A stretch of DNA of 64,000 bases from Desertivirga brevis (GTDB lineage Bacteria; Bacteroidota; Bacteroidia; Sphingobacteriales; Sphingobacteriaceae), in NCBI RefSeq assembly GCF_017355835.1, contig NZ_JAFEWF010000001.1, positions 1,736,001 to 1,800,000 on the forward strand. Direction: 5' to 3'. Positions within the stretch are counted from its first letter, which is position 1. Each line of letters opens with the position of its first letter. A model generated the notes under the pieces. The model was not told where the DNA came from. It did no database searches and saw only the letters and a list, made by a program, of their open reading frames with translations. A program made the position numbers and the translations under genes. Positions 32,330 through 40,665 of the stretch are shown piece by piece.

Positions 32330-33244
32330 ATGTATCACAAAGGAGAATTAGAGGTTCAGGCCCGGCTGGGTGAGAGCACTAATGCTGAACGAAACGGAAG
32401 GGTCGTTACGAATAAGATAATTCCGGGTGCAGTTAACTTCATTGAGAAACAGCCTTTCTTTCTTTTCAGCAGCATGAATAAAGAAGGTGAAATCTTTATT
32501 TCCGTTATTGCCGGAAAAGCCGGATACCTAAGAGTAATGGATGAGTCATCTATCCAGGTGGATAAAAAAATGATAAACTCTAACCCTTACGATCCAGTCT
32601 GGAAAAATCTCGACAGCCACCCAAAAGTCGGCTTACTTTTTATCGAACTTTCATCACGACGAAGGTTTCGTGTTAATGGGAGTACCAGGAGTAACGGCGA
32701 TCTTATAACCGTTTCCATAGAGCAGGCGTATCCGAATTGTCCGAAGTATATCCAGCAAAGACATGTTTTACAGAAGGACAAACCAGCATATCAGCCAAAG
32801 TTGCAAAGCGGCAACTTCTTAGATCCGAACCTAAGAAACCTGATACAAAAAGCTGATACTTTTTTCATTGGAAGCGCAAGCGAGATCGGTGATTTAGATG
32901 CTTCCCACCGTGGAGGATCACCTGGATTTATTGTCATCGAAAATGACAATTGCCTTTTGATTCCGGATTACAAGGGAAACAGTATGTATAATACTTTAGG
33001 TAACTTTTTGGTTAATCCCCAGGCCGGATTGCTCTTTATAGACTTCAATAATCACCAAACACTTCAATTATCAGGCAGGGTAGAAATTCTCTGGACGGCA
33101 GAAGATAATAAAGCAGGTAGTGAAGCCAAAGGACTATTCTGGAAGTTTTTCATTGAGACCTGGTTTCTCTTTGAGAATCTGAAAGGCTACGAGTGGAATT
33201 TCGTTAGCTACTCTCCATTCAACCCATCAACTGATTTTTTTTAA
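32330..33244 (+). CDS. Pyridoxamine 5'-phosphate oxidase-like flavoprotein
   Basis: A 304-aa protein with split-barrel FMN-binding features in two halves: FIEKQPFFLFSSMNKEGEIF (about 37-56) and HPKVGLLFIELSSRRRFRVN in the first, and DTFFIGSASEIGDLDASHRG with NPQAGLLFIDFNNHQTLQLS in the second. Proteins of this type are often annotated as pyridoxamine 5'-phosphate oxidase family, but most are reductases of unknown substrate. It lies in the 31458-34143 operon. Confidence 0.8.
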   Translation: MYHKGELEVQARLGESTNAERNGRVVTNKIIPGAVNFIEKQPFFLFSSMNKEGEIFISVIAGKAGYLRVMDESSIQVDKKMINSNPYDPVWKNLDSHPKVGLLFIELSSRRRFRVNGSTRSNGDLITVSIEQAYPNCPKYIQQRHVLQKDKPAYQPKLQSGNFLDPNLRNLIQKADTFFIGSASEIGDLDASHRGGSPGFIVIENDNCLLIPDYKGNSMYNTLGNFLVNPQAGLLFIDFNNHQTLQLSGRVEILWTAEDNKAGSEAKGLFWKFFIETWFLFENLKGYEWNFVSYSPFNPSTDFF

Positions 33245-33265
33245 ACATTAACCACCGTAAGAATT

Positions 33266-33730
33266 ATGACAGCAGAATCAATAGGGTATTCCGTTTCCAA
33301 GATACTTCGAAGGGATTTACAAAGAACAATAGAACAGATCCAGCTCTACAGAAAAGAGGAAGCGATGTGGATAAAGGAAGGAACCATCAATAACTCAGCA
33401 GGTAATCTGGCCCTTCATATTGCGGGAGCTGTCAACCATTTCATCGGAGCTGCTTTAGGAAAGAGTGGGTACATCCGCCAGAGAGATAAAGAATTTAGCC
33501 TACGCGAGGTGGCAAGGGAGGACATAATCCGGCAACTGCAAGCAGCAAGCCATGTGGTGAATGGCGTCCTGGACAACCTTACGTCTGACGATTACCACCA
33601 GGATTTCCCGGAGAAGATAGGCGGCAGCAATCTGACTGTTAACGAATTTCTTATTCATCTGGTTAGTCACGTTAATTACCACTTAGGTCAAATAAACTAT
33701 CATCGGCGGATATTAGATCTTGAAATATGA
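33266..33730 (+). CDS. DinB-family protein (DUF1572 type)
   Basis: A 154-aa four-helix-bundle protein. Candidate metal ligands are H in ALHIAGAVNHFIGAALG (about 50-60) and H in LVSHVNYHLGQINYHR (about 133-146). The DinB/YfiT superfamily includes thiol transferases (bacillithiol or mycothiol type) and many uncharacterised members. It overlaps the deaminase gene by 4 bases, a translational-coupling junction. Confidence 0.8.
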   Translation: MTAESIGYSVSKILRRDLQRTIEQIQLYRKEEAMWIKEGTINNSAGNLALHIAGAVNHFIGAALGKSGYIRQRDKEFSLREVAREDIIRQLQAASHVVNGVLDNLTSDDYHQDFPEKIGGSNLTVNEFLIHLVSHVNYHLGQINYHRRILDLEI

Positions 33731-34143
33731 GCATTAACACCAATTTCATGCAGCGGTGTATTGAGTTAGCAGCGGAAGCAAAATCAAATGGGAAAACTCC
33801 TGTGGGCGCTGTCCTGGTCAGAAATGAAGAAATTATCGCAGAAGGCGTGGAAGGAAGTCCAGAACTTCCTTTAATTCTCGCTCATGCTGAGATTGTGGCT
33901 ATTATAAGGGCAACAGAAATACTTGGTTCGAAAGACTTAAGTAGCTGCGTGTTGTACACCAATGTTGAACCCTGTGTAATGTGCAGCTACATTATCAGAG
34001 AAACGGCAATTTCCAAAGTTGTATATGGCAGGCAAGCTGGTGTAATTGGTGGAATAAGCGGGGTATTTCGCATCCTTTCCTCCGTAAGTATCAACAAATG
34101 GAGCAGGCCACCAGAAATTAAACAGGGCAGTGAAGGGGGATGA
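33727..34143 (+). CDS. Nucleoside/cytidine deaminase family protein
   Basis: A 138-aa zinc deaminase. H53-A-E55 (in AHAEIVAII) and P-C83-V-M-C86 (in NVEPCVMCSYI) form the catalytic zinc site. GAVLVRNEEIIAEG is the usual N-terminal strand pair. The subgroup resembles guanine deaminase or tRNA-adenosine-deaminase-like proteins; the substrate is undecided. Its ATG overlaps the DinB stop (ATGA). A terminator follows at 34175-34207. Confidence 0.85.
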   Translation: MSINTNFMQRCIELAAEAKSNGKTPVGAVLVRNEEIIAEGVEGSPELPLILAHAEIVAIIRATEILGSKDLSSCVLYTNVEPCVMCSYIIRETAISKVVYGRQAGVIGGISGVFRILSSVSINKWSRPPEIKQGSEGG

Positions 34144-34174
34144 ATGAAGTGGTTTTAAAATTTAGACCACCAAT

Positions 34175-34207
34175 AGGCCAGTGACGTTTCAGAGACAGCA
34201 CTGGCCT
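34175..34207. terminator. Rho-independent terminator between convergent operons
   Basis: AGGCCAGTG (34175-34183) pairs with CACTGGCCT (34199-34207), then TTCT on the plus strand. It separates the 31458-34143 operon from the minus-strand SRPBCC operon. Confidence 0.75.
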
Positions 34208-34236
34208 TTCTGATATTAAGGAAAAATCGTATAAAC

Positions 34237-34731
34237 CTATTTTACGGGAAGTTTCCACTTCTCAATTAATTCAGCATTAAGCCCTCCCTCTTTCGCGTTG
34301 GGTTTTCCCTTTCCGGTGGTAATTAAATCCTTTAAACTTCCCTGGATATAACTTGTCCATGCATCGTGACAAACATTATAGCATTCGTATTCCGGCACAA
34401 GGCCCTCGTGGGTAAACTTAAGCTCGGTTTTATCCCCATGATGAAGGATTTCGAATACAATTCTATTTCCGTTCCACTCAGTCTGGTCTTCCGTAAAACT
34501 AAAATGATTTTCCAGTACCAGCCAAACCACTTTCTGATTAGGGACTAGTTCCACAATTTTCATTTTGCAGATATGAACATCTTTGTAATAATAGAGAAAT
34601 TCTTCATTTAACGTATCGGTATTGCCCTCTACACTTTCTGACCACCAACCACGGACGTTATTAATTGCGTTAAATACTCCTTCTGGGGTTTGATCTACAG
34701 TAATTGATGTAGTGAAATCTGATATTGTCAT
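34237..34731 (-). CDS. SRPBCC-domain protein (AHSA1/START-like)
   Basis: A 164-aa lipid/small-ligand-binding fold. FTTSITVDQTPEGVFNAINN, then RGWWSESVEGNTDTLNEEF, KVVWLVLENHFSF and ELKFTHEGLVPEYECYNVCH end in DAWTSYIQGSLKDLITTGKG. It is one of three paralogues in this minus-strand operon (36964 to 34237). The AHSA1-like group binds hydrophobic ligands; a function is not known here. Confidence 0.85.
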   Translation of the reverse strand: MTISDFTTSITVDQTPEGVFNAINNVRGWWSESVEGNTDTLNEEFLYYYKDVHICKMKIVELVPNQKVVWLVLENHFSFTEDQTEWNGNRIVFEILHHGDKTELKFTHEGLVPEYECYNVCHDAWTSYIQGSLKDLITTGKGKPNAKEGGLNAELIEKWKLPVK

Positions 34732-34733
34732 CT

Positions 34734-35219
34734 TTAGTTTGAATTTAAGTATGTATTATTTGATATTCTACAATAAGTTGTTTGCATGATAGCACGGGGA
34801 AGGCGCTCGCAAATATATTGTGTCCAGGCCGGCGCGCAGGACTCATAACACTCAAAGTCGGGTACTAAGCCGATATGGGTAAACACAATTTTAGTCCTAC
34901 CCGATTCTTCCGTTATATCAAAACTGATTTTTGTCCTTGTCCATTCGTCTGTCGTATCAACAAAACTAAGATTGCTATCCGTTACTAACCAAACCAGCTT
35001 CTTATCAGGAACGAGTTCTACCAATCTTTGTCTGGTAATATGGACTCCTCCACCAGCACGAAAACTGAATTCGTCCCCGACTTTTTCAAAGGTTCCCTCA
35101 AAAGATTCATCAAACAGACCTGACCACCACATTCTAACATCCTTTATTACATTAAAAACTTCCCCAGGTGTTTGAGCCGCAAAAACGGTGGTAGTGAAAC
35201 TTCTATTCTCCATTTTCAC
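34734..35219 (-). CDS. SRPBCC-domain protein, altered C-terminus
   Basis: A 161-aa paralogue of the neighbour: FTTTVFAAQTPGEVFNVIKD, RMWWSGLFDESFEGTFEKVG and IVFTHIGLVPDFECYESCAP. The family ending (SLxxLITTGxG) is replaced by RLPRAIMQTTYCRISNNTYL, which suggests a frameshift near 34790 with readthrough to a new stop. It ends 2 bp before the next gene and its start overlaps the DinB gene by 17 bp. Confidence 0.75.
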   Translation of the reverse strand: MKMENRSFTTTVFAAQTPGEVFNVIKDVRMWWSGLFDESFEGTFEKVGDEFSFRAGGGVHITRQRLVELVPDKKLVWLVTDSNLSFVDTTDEWTRTKISFDITEESGRTKIVFTHIGLVPDFECYESCAPAWTQYICERLPRAIMQTTYCRISNNTYLNSN

Positions 35220-35718
35220 CTCTTGGTTTTAAGAACTGCATTTGACCCAAATGATAATCCAGATGCCCTAGACGACTTAGTATCACGTTAAGCTTATTCC
35301 GGTGAGGCTCCCTTAAGAAATCCTCTTTAGTAACCGCCGTATGCTTTTCGAACCACTCTTGAACACTAATACCCGCTAGTTTCTCTCTCAAAACAGTGAT
35401 GACTATGGTCCAGTCTTTCCGCAAGTCACTTACTGTTGGCAAATCATCATTCTTTTTATCAGGCATTTTCACATAAGGTTCCCACAGGTGCGCCGCTTGC
35501 TTTTCGTATCCAAGCAGCGGAAATATGGAATCTGCCAGGGTGGTAAGATGTCCGAGGAGATAGAATCCCCTGTTTCTGCCGGGGGCAACTTCCTCCATTA
35601 ACTGTTCGTCAGATAAATCTGACAGAAGCTTATCCAGCTGCGCCGTCTTGGCGTACCAGGTATCCAGTACCATTTTGACAAGTACTTCCTGTTGGTTGGT
35701 GACATTTTCTATGATCAT
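35203..35718 (-). CDS. DinB-family protein
   Basis: A 171-aa four-helix protein with DTWYAKTAQLDKLLSDLSDE, FYLLGHLTTLADSIFPLLGY (about 52-71, metal-ligand His) and LGHLDYHLGQMQFLKP (about 150-165, ligand Hiss). Likely a DinB/YfiT-type transferase of unknown substrate. It overlaps the downstream SRPBCC start. Confidence 0.8.
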   Translation of the reverse strand: MIIENVTNQQEVLVKMVLDTWYAKTAQLDKLLSDLSDEQLMEEVAPGRNRGFYLLGHLTTLADSIFPLLGYEKQAAHLWEPYVKMPDKKNDDLPTVSDLRKDWTIVITVLREKLAGISVQEWFEKHTAVTKEDFLREPHRNKLNVILSRLGHLDYHLGQMQFLKPRGENGE

Positions 35719-35767
35719 AGTTTCACAGATTTATAATTAATAACTTAAATATTGAGAACAGAAATTA

Positions 35768-36508
35768 TCAGGATAAAGGAAAGGTCGCTGTACTTGCAGC
35801 TATCTGTCCTGCAATGTCCCCAAGATGCTCGTAGGTACTTCTATATAACAACACCGCCATGCTTATCCTCCTGACACCACTATTGGCTAAAGTTTGAACG
35901 GGGAAGTTCGGTGTCCCAACTATATTAACAGGGAGAGGGGTGGACCAGGTAATTTCTTTTATGGTATCGGTATCAGGAGCCGCAGGAACAAACAATCCAT
36001 CAGCCCCCGCTTCCCGATAAAGGCCTGCCCTTTTTATAGTAATTTCAACCGGCGATTGTAGCTTTTGCAAAAAAGCGTCGATTCGGGCATTAATGAATAA
36101 TTGCTGATTGGTTCTGAGAAGGTAATTTTTGATGCATTCCAGCTTCTTTAAGTAAATATCTTCCCCCTGGGAATCTTCTATATTGATACCCGAAACACCC
36201 AGATCCAGTAATTTTTGAATATTATCCCTCAATACATTCAGATCGTCGCCGTATCCTCTCTCTATATCTACGGATAAAGGAATATTTGTAGACAATTTAA
36301 TTCTCTGCACTATATAGAGCAGTTCTGTGAAAGGAATCATTTCTCCGTCCTCGTACCCCAAAGAACTGGAGATAGCACCACTGGAAGTCCCAATTGCTTC
36401 ATAGCCTGCTTTTTCCAAAAGCTGTGCGCTTTTTACATTCCATACATTAGCAAGAATAAAGGGTGCTTGCTGATGATGCAGCTGGTAGAATTTGTCGTAA
36501 TTGCTCAT
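35768..36508 (-). CDS. Isocitrate lyase/PEP mutase family enzyme
   Basis: A 246-aa TIM-barrel protein of the PEP mutase/isocitrate lyase superfamily. ANVWNVKSAQLLEKAGYEAI, GTSSGAISSSLGYEDGEMIP, PLSVDIERGYGD, SGINIEDSQG and GADGLFVPAAPD carry the magnesium and substrate-binding Asp/Glu residues. The KKCGH active-site motif of isocitrate lyases is absent, typical of the carboxyphosphonate/oxaloacetate-hydrolase-like subgroup. The reaction is not determined. It sits between SRPBCC and DinB genes in the operon. Confidence 0.85.
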   Translation of the reverse strand: MSNYDKFYQLHHQQAPFILANVWNVKSAQLLEKAGYEAIGTSSGAISSSLGYEDGEMIPFTELLYIVQRIKLSTNIPLSVDIERGYGDDLNVLRDNIQKLLDLGVSGINIEDSQGEDIYLKKLECIKNYLLRTNQQLFINARIDAFLQKLQSPVEITIKRAGLYREAGADGLFVPAAPDTDTIKEITWSTPLPVNIVGTPNFPVQTLANSGVRRISMAVLLYRSTYEHLGDIAGQIAASTATFPLS

Positions 36509-36520
36509 ATTCTTCTTGTT

Positions 36521-36964
36521 TTAATAGGCTACATCCGGGGTCCCGATTCCTGTAACAATAAAAGGCTGAAGGCTCTGATGTATGTATCCCGTCCATCCTT
36601 TAGAACATCCCTCGAAACAATCAAATGAAGGATCCAGACCTAGGTGCGTAAAAGTTATCCTGCTCATGTCACCCTCCCTCGCTATATCAAAACACACTTT
36701 CGTACCGGTCCACTCCTCCTTCACCTTGTTCCAGGGCATATAGCTGCCCGTTACCAGCCATTCAATTTTTTCAAAAGGAACACTTTCTGTTATCCTGAAT
36801 GCCCACCAGTGAGTATGGAAGTTAACTCTGAACTCACTATTGCGTCGGTCTGTCAGACCCTCAATGTTTTGAGACCACCATCCGCGAACATTATTGATAG
36901 CATTGAAAACTTCTTCTTGCGATTGCTCTACTGTAATACTTGTTGTAAAATCCTGACTTTCCAT
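36521..36964 (-). CDS. SRPBCC-domain protein, first gene of the operon
   Basis: A 147-aa protein: FTTSITVEQSQEEVFNAINN, RGWWSQNIEGLTDRRNSEFR, SRITFTHLGLDPSFDCFEGC and KGWTGYIHQSLQPFIVTGIG. Paralogue of 34237 and 34734. A candidate -7 box TATCTTTG (minus sense, 37069-37076) lies about 105 bp upstream, making this gene the operon head. Divergent from the GlxA-type regulator. Confidence 0.85.
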   Translation of the reverse strand: MESQDFTTSITVEQSQEEVFNAINNVRGWWSQNIEGLTDRRNSEFRVNFHTHWWAFRITESVPFEKIEWLVTGSYMPWNKVKEEWTGTKVCFDIAREGDMSRITFTHLGLDPSFDCFEGCSKGWTGYIHQSLQPFIVTGIGTPDVAY

Positions 36965-37171
36965 TTCTTCAATATTTAGCCTGCTTACTTGAGGTTGTTC
37001 TGTAAAATCTTAAACTTTCATTTGAGTAGCACCCTGCCCTTTTATCTGTCTTCCTGTTAGGTCCTTTACAAAGATAGCCTCCTTAAAACTCGTAGGTAGG
37101 TGGTAAAATAGACTTTATGATGGGTTGATTTGGACAAGAGATGAACATAATTTTGAATAAAATAAATTGTA

Positions 37172-38158
37172 ATGAAGCACATCACTCTGTTATATCCTGA
37201 AGGGCATTGTAACCTTGGCACTGTGGCCTGCATTGTTGGTACAGTCGAAATACTCACCAGAGCTAACATTTACTGGATGGAACAGGGGAACAAACAGAAG
37301 TACCAGTTAAACGTTGCGGCAACCGGGCCTAAAAAGGAGTACATTGACAATCTGATAGCTGTAAGGACTAATGCCTTCATTACAGATATAAAAAAAACTG
37401 ACCTTATCATTATACCATCCGCTATGCCGGCGGAGGAACTTAGTGAAAGTAAGCTGATGTACGATTGGATTATTGAACAATACAAATCCGGGGCAGAAAT
37501 AGCGAGCATGTGTTCCGGCGCGTTTATCCTTGCCTCTACAGGCTTAATGGACGGCAGAGGCTGTTCGACGCACTGGTCATACGCCGACGCCTTCAAAAAA
37601 AATTATCCTAAAGTAAACTTACATTCAGACAAATTGATTACCGACGAAAAAGGTGTTTATACCAATGGCGGTGCGTACTCTTTCTTGAACCTGGTGATCT
37701 ATCTTGTTGAAAAATATTACGACAGGCAAACTGCAATATTCTGTGCTAAAATATTCCAGATAGAGCTAGACAGGAACAGCCAGTCACCATTTGTAATATT
37801 TGCAGGCCAGAAAAAACACGATGATCAGCTTGTTCAGCGGGCGCAAGAATACATCGAAAAGAACTTAAGTGAAAAAATATCAGTAGAAACCCTGTCTTCA
37901 AAATTCGCCATTGGCCGAAGAAATTTTGACAGGCGCTTTATTAAGGCTACTGGAAACACGCCGCTTGAATATTCGCAAAGGGTAAAAATAGAATGTGCGA
38001 AAAAGGCGTTGGAAAACACCCGGAAAACGATTAACGAAGTCATGTACGCGGTGGGTTATTCAGATGTAAAAGCCTTCAGGGAAGTATTCAGAAAAATAAC
38101 AGGTCTGTCGCCACTCGAATACAGGAACAAATACAATAAAGAAGCATTTTCGGCTTAA
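37172..38158 (+). CDS. GlxA-type regulator (DJ-1/PfpI domain + AraC HTH)
   Basis: A 328-aa protein. Residues about 1-190 form a DJ-1/PfpI-like domain with a Cys in the nucleophile elbow (MCSGAFILAS, about 113). Residues about 225-325 form an AraC-type double helix-turn-helix (RAQEYIEKNLSEKISVETLS, RRNFDRRFIKATGNTPLEYS, YSDVKAFREVFRKITGLSPL). GlxA-family regulators sense small metabolites and activate divergent operons, so the SRPBCC operon starting at 36964 is the natural target. Confidence 0.9.
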   Translation: MKHITLLYPEGHCNLGTVACIVGTVEILTRANIYWMEQGNKQKYQLNVAATGPKKEYIDNLIAVRTNAFITDIKKTDLIIIPSAMPAEELSESKLMYDWIIEQYKSGAEIASMCSGAFILASTGLMDGRGCSTHWSYADAFKKNYPKVNLHSDKLITDEKGVYTNGGAYSFLNLVIYLVEKYYDRQTAIFCAKIFQIELDRNSQSPFVIFAGQKKHDDQLVQRAQEYIEKNLSEKISVETLSSKFAIGRRNFDRRFIKATGNTPLEYSQRVKIECAKKALENTRKTINEVMYAVGYSDVKAFREVFRKITGLSPLEYRNKYNKEAFSA

Positions 38159-38231
38159 ACATTTTCCTGTTGAAAGAAACGGATTAGCTGATCGAGCAAG
38201 AGAATATACAAAACTTGACCCACTAAGACTG

Positions 38232-39098
38232 TTAATACCAAGTTGTTTTCTCGGTATGCATTCCTTTCAATTTTTTCTTGCCTGCAACAAAAGTTATGCT
38301 GATTATTTTATTTGTTTCAGGGTCTATTTCAAAAATCTTGCATGCAACAAGTTTAGATCGCGAGTAAAAAATAACAGCCAGGGAATGGTTTACTTCTTTT
38401 AATTCTAATGTGAACTTCTTAAGATATCGTTCGAAGCTGTTAATAAGCAGATGCGAGACTGCGTTAATACCTCTGGTAAATTCAATAGCTTTGTCGGCTC
38501 TCACACCCCCTCCGGCACGTGTTTCAATATCCTCTGACAATATTAGTTCGAGCTTTCTGACATCTCCGCTTTTTATTATATCAATATACTGAGACAGTAG
38601 CGCGTGGTTGCTATTTGATTTTATCTTAAAATCTGCGCCATGTTCATTTAACGCCTTCTTAGCCCGTCTAAGCAGTTGCTTCGAATTGTCAACAGAGATA
38701 GAAAAAACCTCAGCGATTTCCTGATGAGAATAATCAAAGGCGGACTTTAGAATAAATACTGCACGCTCCCTGGGTTTAAGATATTCAAGCATTACAAGCA
38801 TGGTATAGGAGAGAATGTCCTTGCTATTAACTAAATGATCAGAACTTTCAGTTGCAATGGGATCTGGAAGCCAACTAAGATCTCCCGTTATCCTTTGGTT
38901 CCTTTTTTTCAGATTTATAGACTTGTTTATTACTGATTTTATCAGGTAGGCAGATTCGTTTTTAATATTCTCATGGTCACTTTCCAAAAAGTTTATGATA
39001 ACATCCTGTATAACGTCAAGAGCATCATCCACACTCCCTAGTATGTTATATGCGTAGGGGAAAAGCTTCTTCTGATAATTCTTATGAAGAACATTCAT
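38232..39098 (-). CDS. ECF41-type sigma factor with SnoaL-like C-terminus
   Basis: A 288-aa sigma-70-family protein. Sigma region 2 (about 5-65) contains DDALDVIQDVIINF. The linker has WLPDP (76-80) and region 4 (about 105-155) has RERAVFILKSAFDYSHQEIA. Beyond it is a SnoaL-like domain (about 165-280) with AGGGVRADK (195-203). WLPEP-like and DGGGK-like motifs are the hallmarks of ECF41 sigma factors, which usually control neighbouring carboxymuconolactone decarboxylase or oxidoreductase genes. That fits the AhpD-like gene at 39871. The C-terminal domain modulates activity in the group. Confidence 0.85.
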   Translation of the reverse strand: MNVLHKNYQKKLFPYAYNILGSVDDALDVIQDVIINFLESDHENIKNESAYLIKSVINKSINLKKRNQRITGDLSWLPDPIATESSDHLVNSKDILSYTMLVMLEYLKPRERAVFILKSAFDYSHQEIAEVFSISVDNSKQLLRRAKKALNEHGADFKIKSNSNHALLSQYIDIIKSGDVRKLELILSEDIETRAGGGVRADKAIEFTRGINAVSHLLINSFERYLKKFTLELKEVNHSLAVIFYSRSKLVACKIFEIDPETNKIISITFVAGKKKLKGMHTEKTTWY

Positions 39099-39323
39099 CG
39101 GTTTCTATTGTAATATTAGACATTAAAGTCTGGCATGCTTACGACATTTCTTCCAAAGGTCCGCTACTATAATCACATTTGCAAGTAGTTACCATTTTGG
39201 TACTTGCTGACAATTGGTAATATTTTGCAAAGGAGATCACCCAGCCGTGAAACATTTGAAATAAAATCTACCCACCGCAATCTTAATTGCGATTTGAACA
39301 TAATAAAGTCTTTCCCATTTTTT
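39099..39323. other. Region between the sigma factor and HxlR genes
   Basis: 225 bp without an ORF. No copy of TGTCACC faces the sigma gene, so autoregulation through that motif is not supported. Confidence 0.4.
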
Positions 39324-39350
39324 TGTCACCTATCACATCCCTATGTTGTC
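39324..39350 (+). promoter_or_regulatory. Candidate ECF41-dependent promoter
   Basis: TGTCACC (39324-39330) is followed after 16 bp by TGTC (39347-39350), close to the ECF41 consensus (TGTCACA -35 and CGTC -10). The palindrome TTGTCAGACAA (39346-39356) overlaps it. An identical TGTCACC lies at 39818-39824 before the AhpD-like gene, though there a good -10 is not evident. Confidence 0.45.
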
Positions 39351-39380
39351 AGACAAGTAATGGAAGTTCTTTAAACTCGA

Positions 39381-39710
39381 ATGAATAATAAACAACAGAC
39401 TATAAAACGATCAAAATCAGGGGATGGCCTGGAAGAAGCAATGGATCTGCTTACAGGAAAATGGACAATGACAATCATTAATAAACTTATGGGAGGCAAG
39501 ATGAGGTTTAAAGAACTTGAGAGAAGTATTGAAGGTATTAATGGAAGAATGCTAACCAAAACTCTCCGAGAGCTTGAGGGAAGAAAGATTGTAAATCGCA
39601 AGGTATACCCAACTATTCCCCCAACGGTAGAATACTCATTGACCGACGAAGGAATGGCATTGCTCCCGGTAATTAAGGAACTGCAGGAATGGGCAGTTAA
39701 AAACATGTAA
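39381..39710 (+). CDS. HxlR-family transcriptional regulator
   Basis: A 109-aa winged-helix regulator: AMDLLTGKWTMTIINKLMGG, MRFKELERSIEGINGRMLTK (recognition region) and TVEYSLTDEGMALLPVIKEL. It lacks the N-terminal Cys seen in the other HxlR proteins of this window. It lies between the ECF41 sigma gene and the AhpD-like gene, and probably controls the latter with the sigma factor. Confidence 0.9.
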   Translation: MNNKQQTIKRSKSGDGLEEAMDLLTGKWTMTIINKLMGGKMRFKELERSIEGINGRMLTKTLRELEGRKIVNRKVYPTIPPTVEYSLTDEGMALLPVIKELQEWAVKNM

Positions 39711-39817
39711 GGGCGATGCACATCCTTATTATTGGCGTCTCATCTCCTCTGGTTCAGGTCCAAATTAAACACTCCATAGCTATACCCTTGAGAAGCTGAT
39801 ATTGATTGCCTGTCAAC

Positions 39818-39824
39818 TGTCACC
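39818..39824 (+). promoter_or_regulatory. TGTCACC motif upstream of the AhpD-like gene
   Basis: TGTCACC, identical to 39324-39330, lies 46 bp upstream of ATG 39871, preceded by a near copy TGTCAAC (39811-39817). It is a possible -35 for the ECF41 sigma factor. Confidence 0.35.
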
Positions 39825-39870
39825 TTTCGTTCTCCTCACTTGCCTAATTGTAAACTTTTAATTCAATGTT

Positions 39871-40353
39871 ATGAAAAAGAGATTAAGTATTATTGAAAAG
39901 GGAGGCAATGCTATGAAGCCTTTGTTTGGAGTTAAAAAACATCTGGATCAATCTTCGCTCGGGAAGGATCTTGTTGAACTAATTTCCTTGAGGGTATCAC
40001 AAATTAATGGTTGTGGGGTTTGCCTCCACCTCCATTCGAAGGAATTACTTTTGAAGGGAGAACCAGCACAACGCTTGATTTTATTGGATGCATGGCGAAA
40101 GACTTCCCTTTTTTCAGAAAAGGAGAGGGCAGCTTTAGCCTGGGCAGAAGCCTTAACCCTTTTAGAGGGGAATACAGTGAACGACGAGATTTACGAGGAA
40201 GCAATCGGACAGTTCAGCGAGAGTGAATTAATAGATCTAACCCTGGCGGTAGGATTTATAAATGTTGCCAATCGCCTTAACATTGCATTTGAAACCCCAG
40301 TGGAAGATTACGATGTTAATGATTTAGTTAATCAATTAACTCAGGCAAACTAA
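39871..40353 (+). CDS. Carboxymuconolactone decarboxylase/AhpD-like protein
   Basis: A 160-aa protein with the AhpD-type active site E37, C48-x-x-C51 and H55 in INGCGVCLHLHSKELLLKGE, then SLFSEKERAALAWAEALTLL and IDLTLAVGFINVANRLNIAF. The redox CxxC suggests a hydroperoxide- or thiol-redox role, as in AhpD, more than true decarboxylation. Such genes are the classical partners of ECF41 sigma factors, and one lies 0.8 kb away. A strong terminator follows at 40438-40478. Confidence 0.85.
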   Translation: MKKRLSIIEKGGNAMKPLFGVKKHLDQSSLGKDLVELISLRVSQINGCGVCLHLHSKELLLKGEPAQRLILLDAWRKTSLFSEKERAALAWAEALTLLEGNTVNDEIYEEAIGQFSESELIDLTLAVGFINVANRLNIAFETPVEDYDVNDLVNQLTQAN

Positions 40354-40437
40354 TTAAAACATTGCAGATATGCATTGTTTTTGGACCATATCTGCAGGGA
40401 TCGCTAATACCACGATAATTGTAGGCAGGCGACCACT

Positions 40438-40478
40438 TAAAAAGCAAAAAGCCTCCATAAAGGGGCTTTTTGCTTTTT
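40438..40478. terminator. Strong bidirectional terminator
   Basis: AAAAAGCAAAAAGCC pairs with GGCTTTTTGCTTTTT (stem of about 15 bp, 40439-40478). It separates the AhpD-like gene from the convergent GH31 gene. Confidence 0.9.
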
Positions 40479-40665
40479 CAATTACTAATGCAAGTTCTTA
40501 TTCATCTTCTGATAAGATGGACATTTAAATATTCAGGTCGATTAAGACTAAACATATGGCAGCAATTCAACAACGTTTTTTCCTTAACCTCCATAAATGG
40601 TAATTAAGTACATTGCTAGGATTAATGGGCCCGCTTTTAACCTACTATGAGATAAATAGTAAGAA

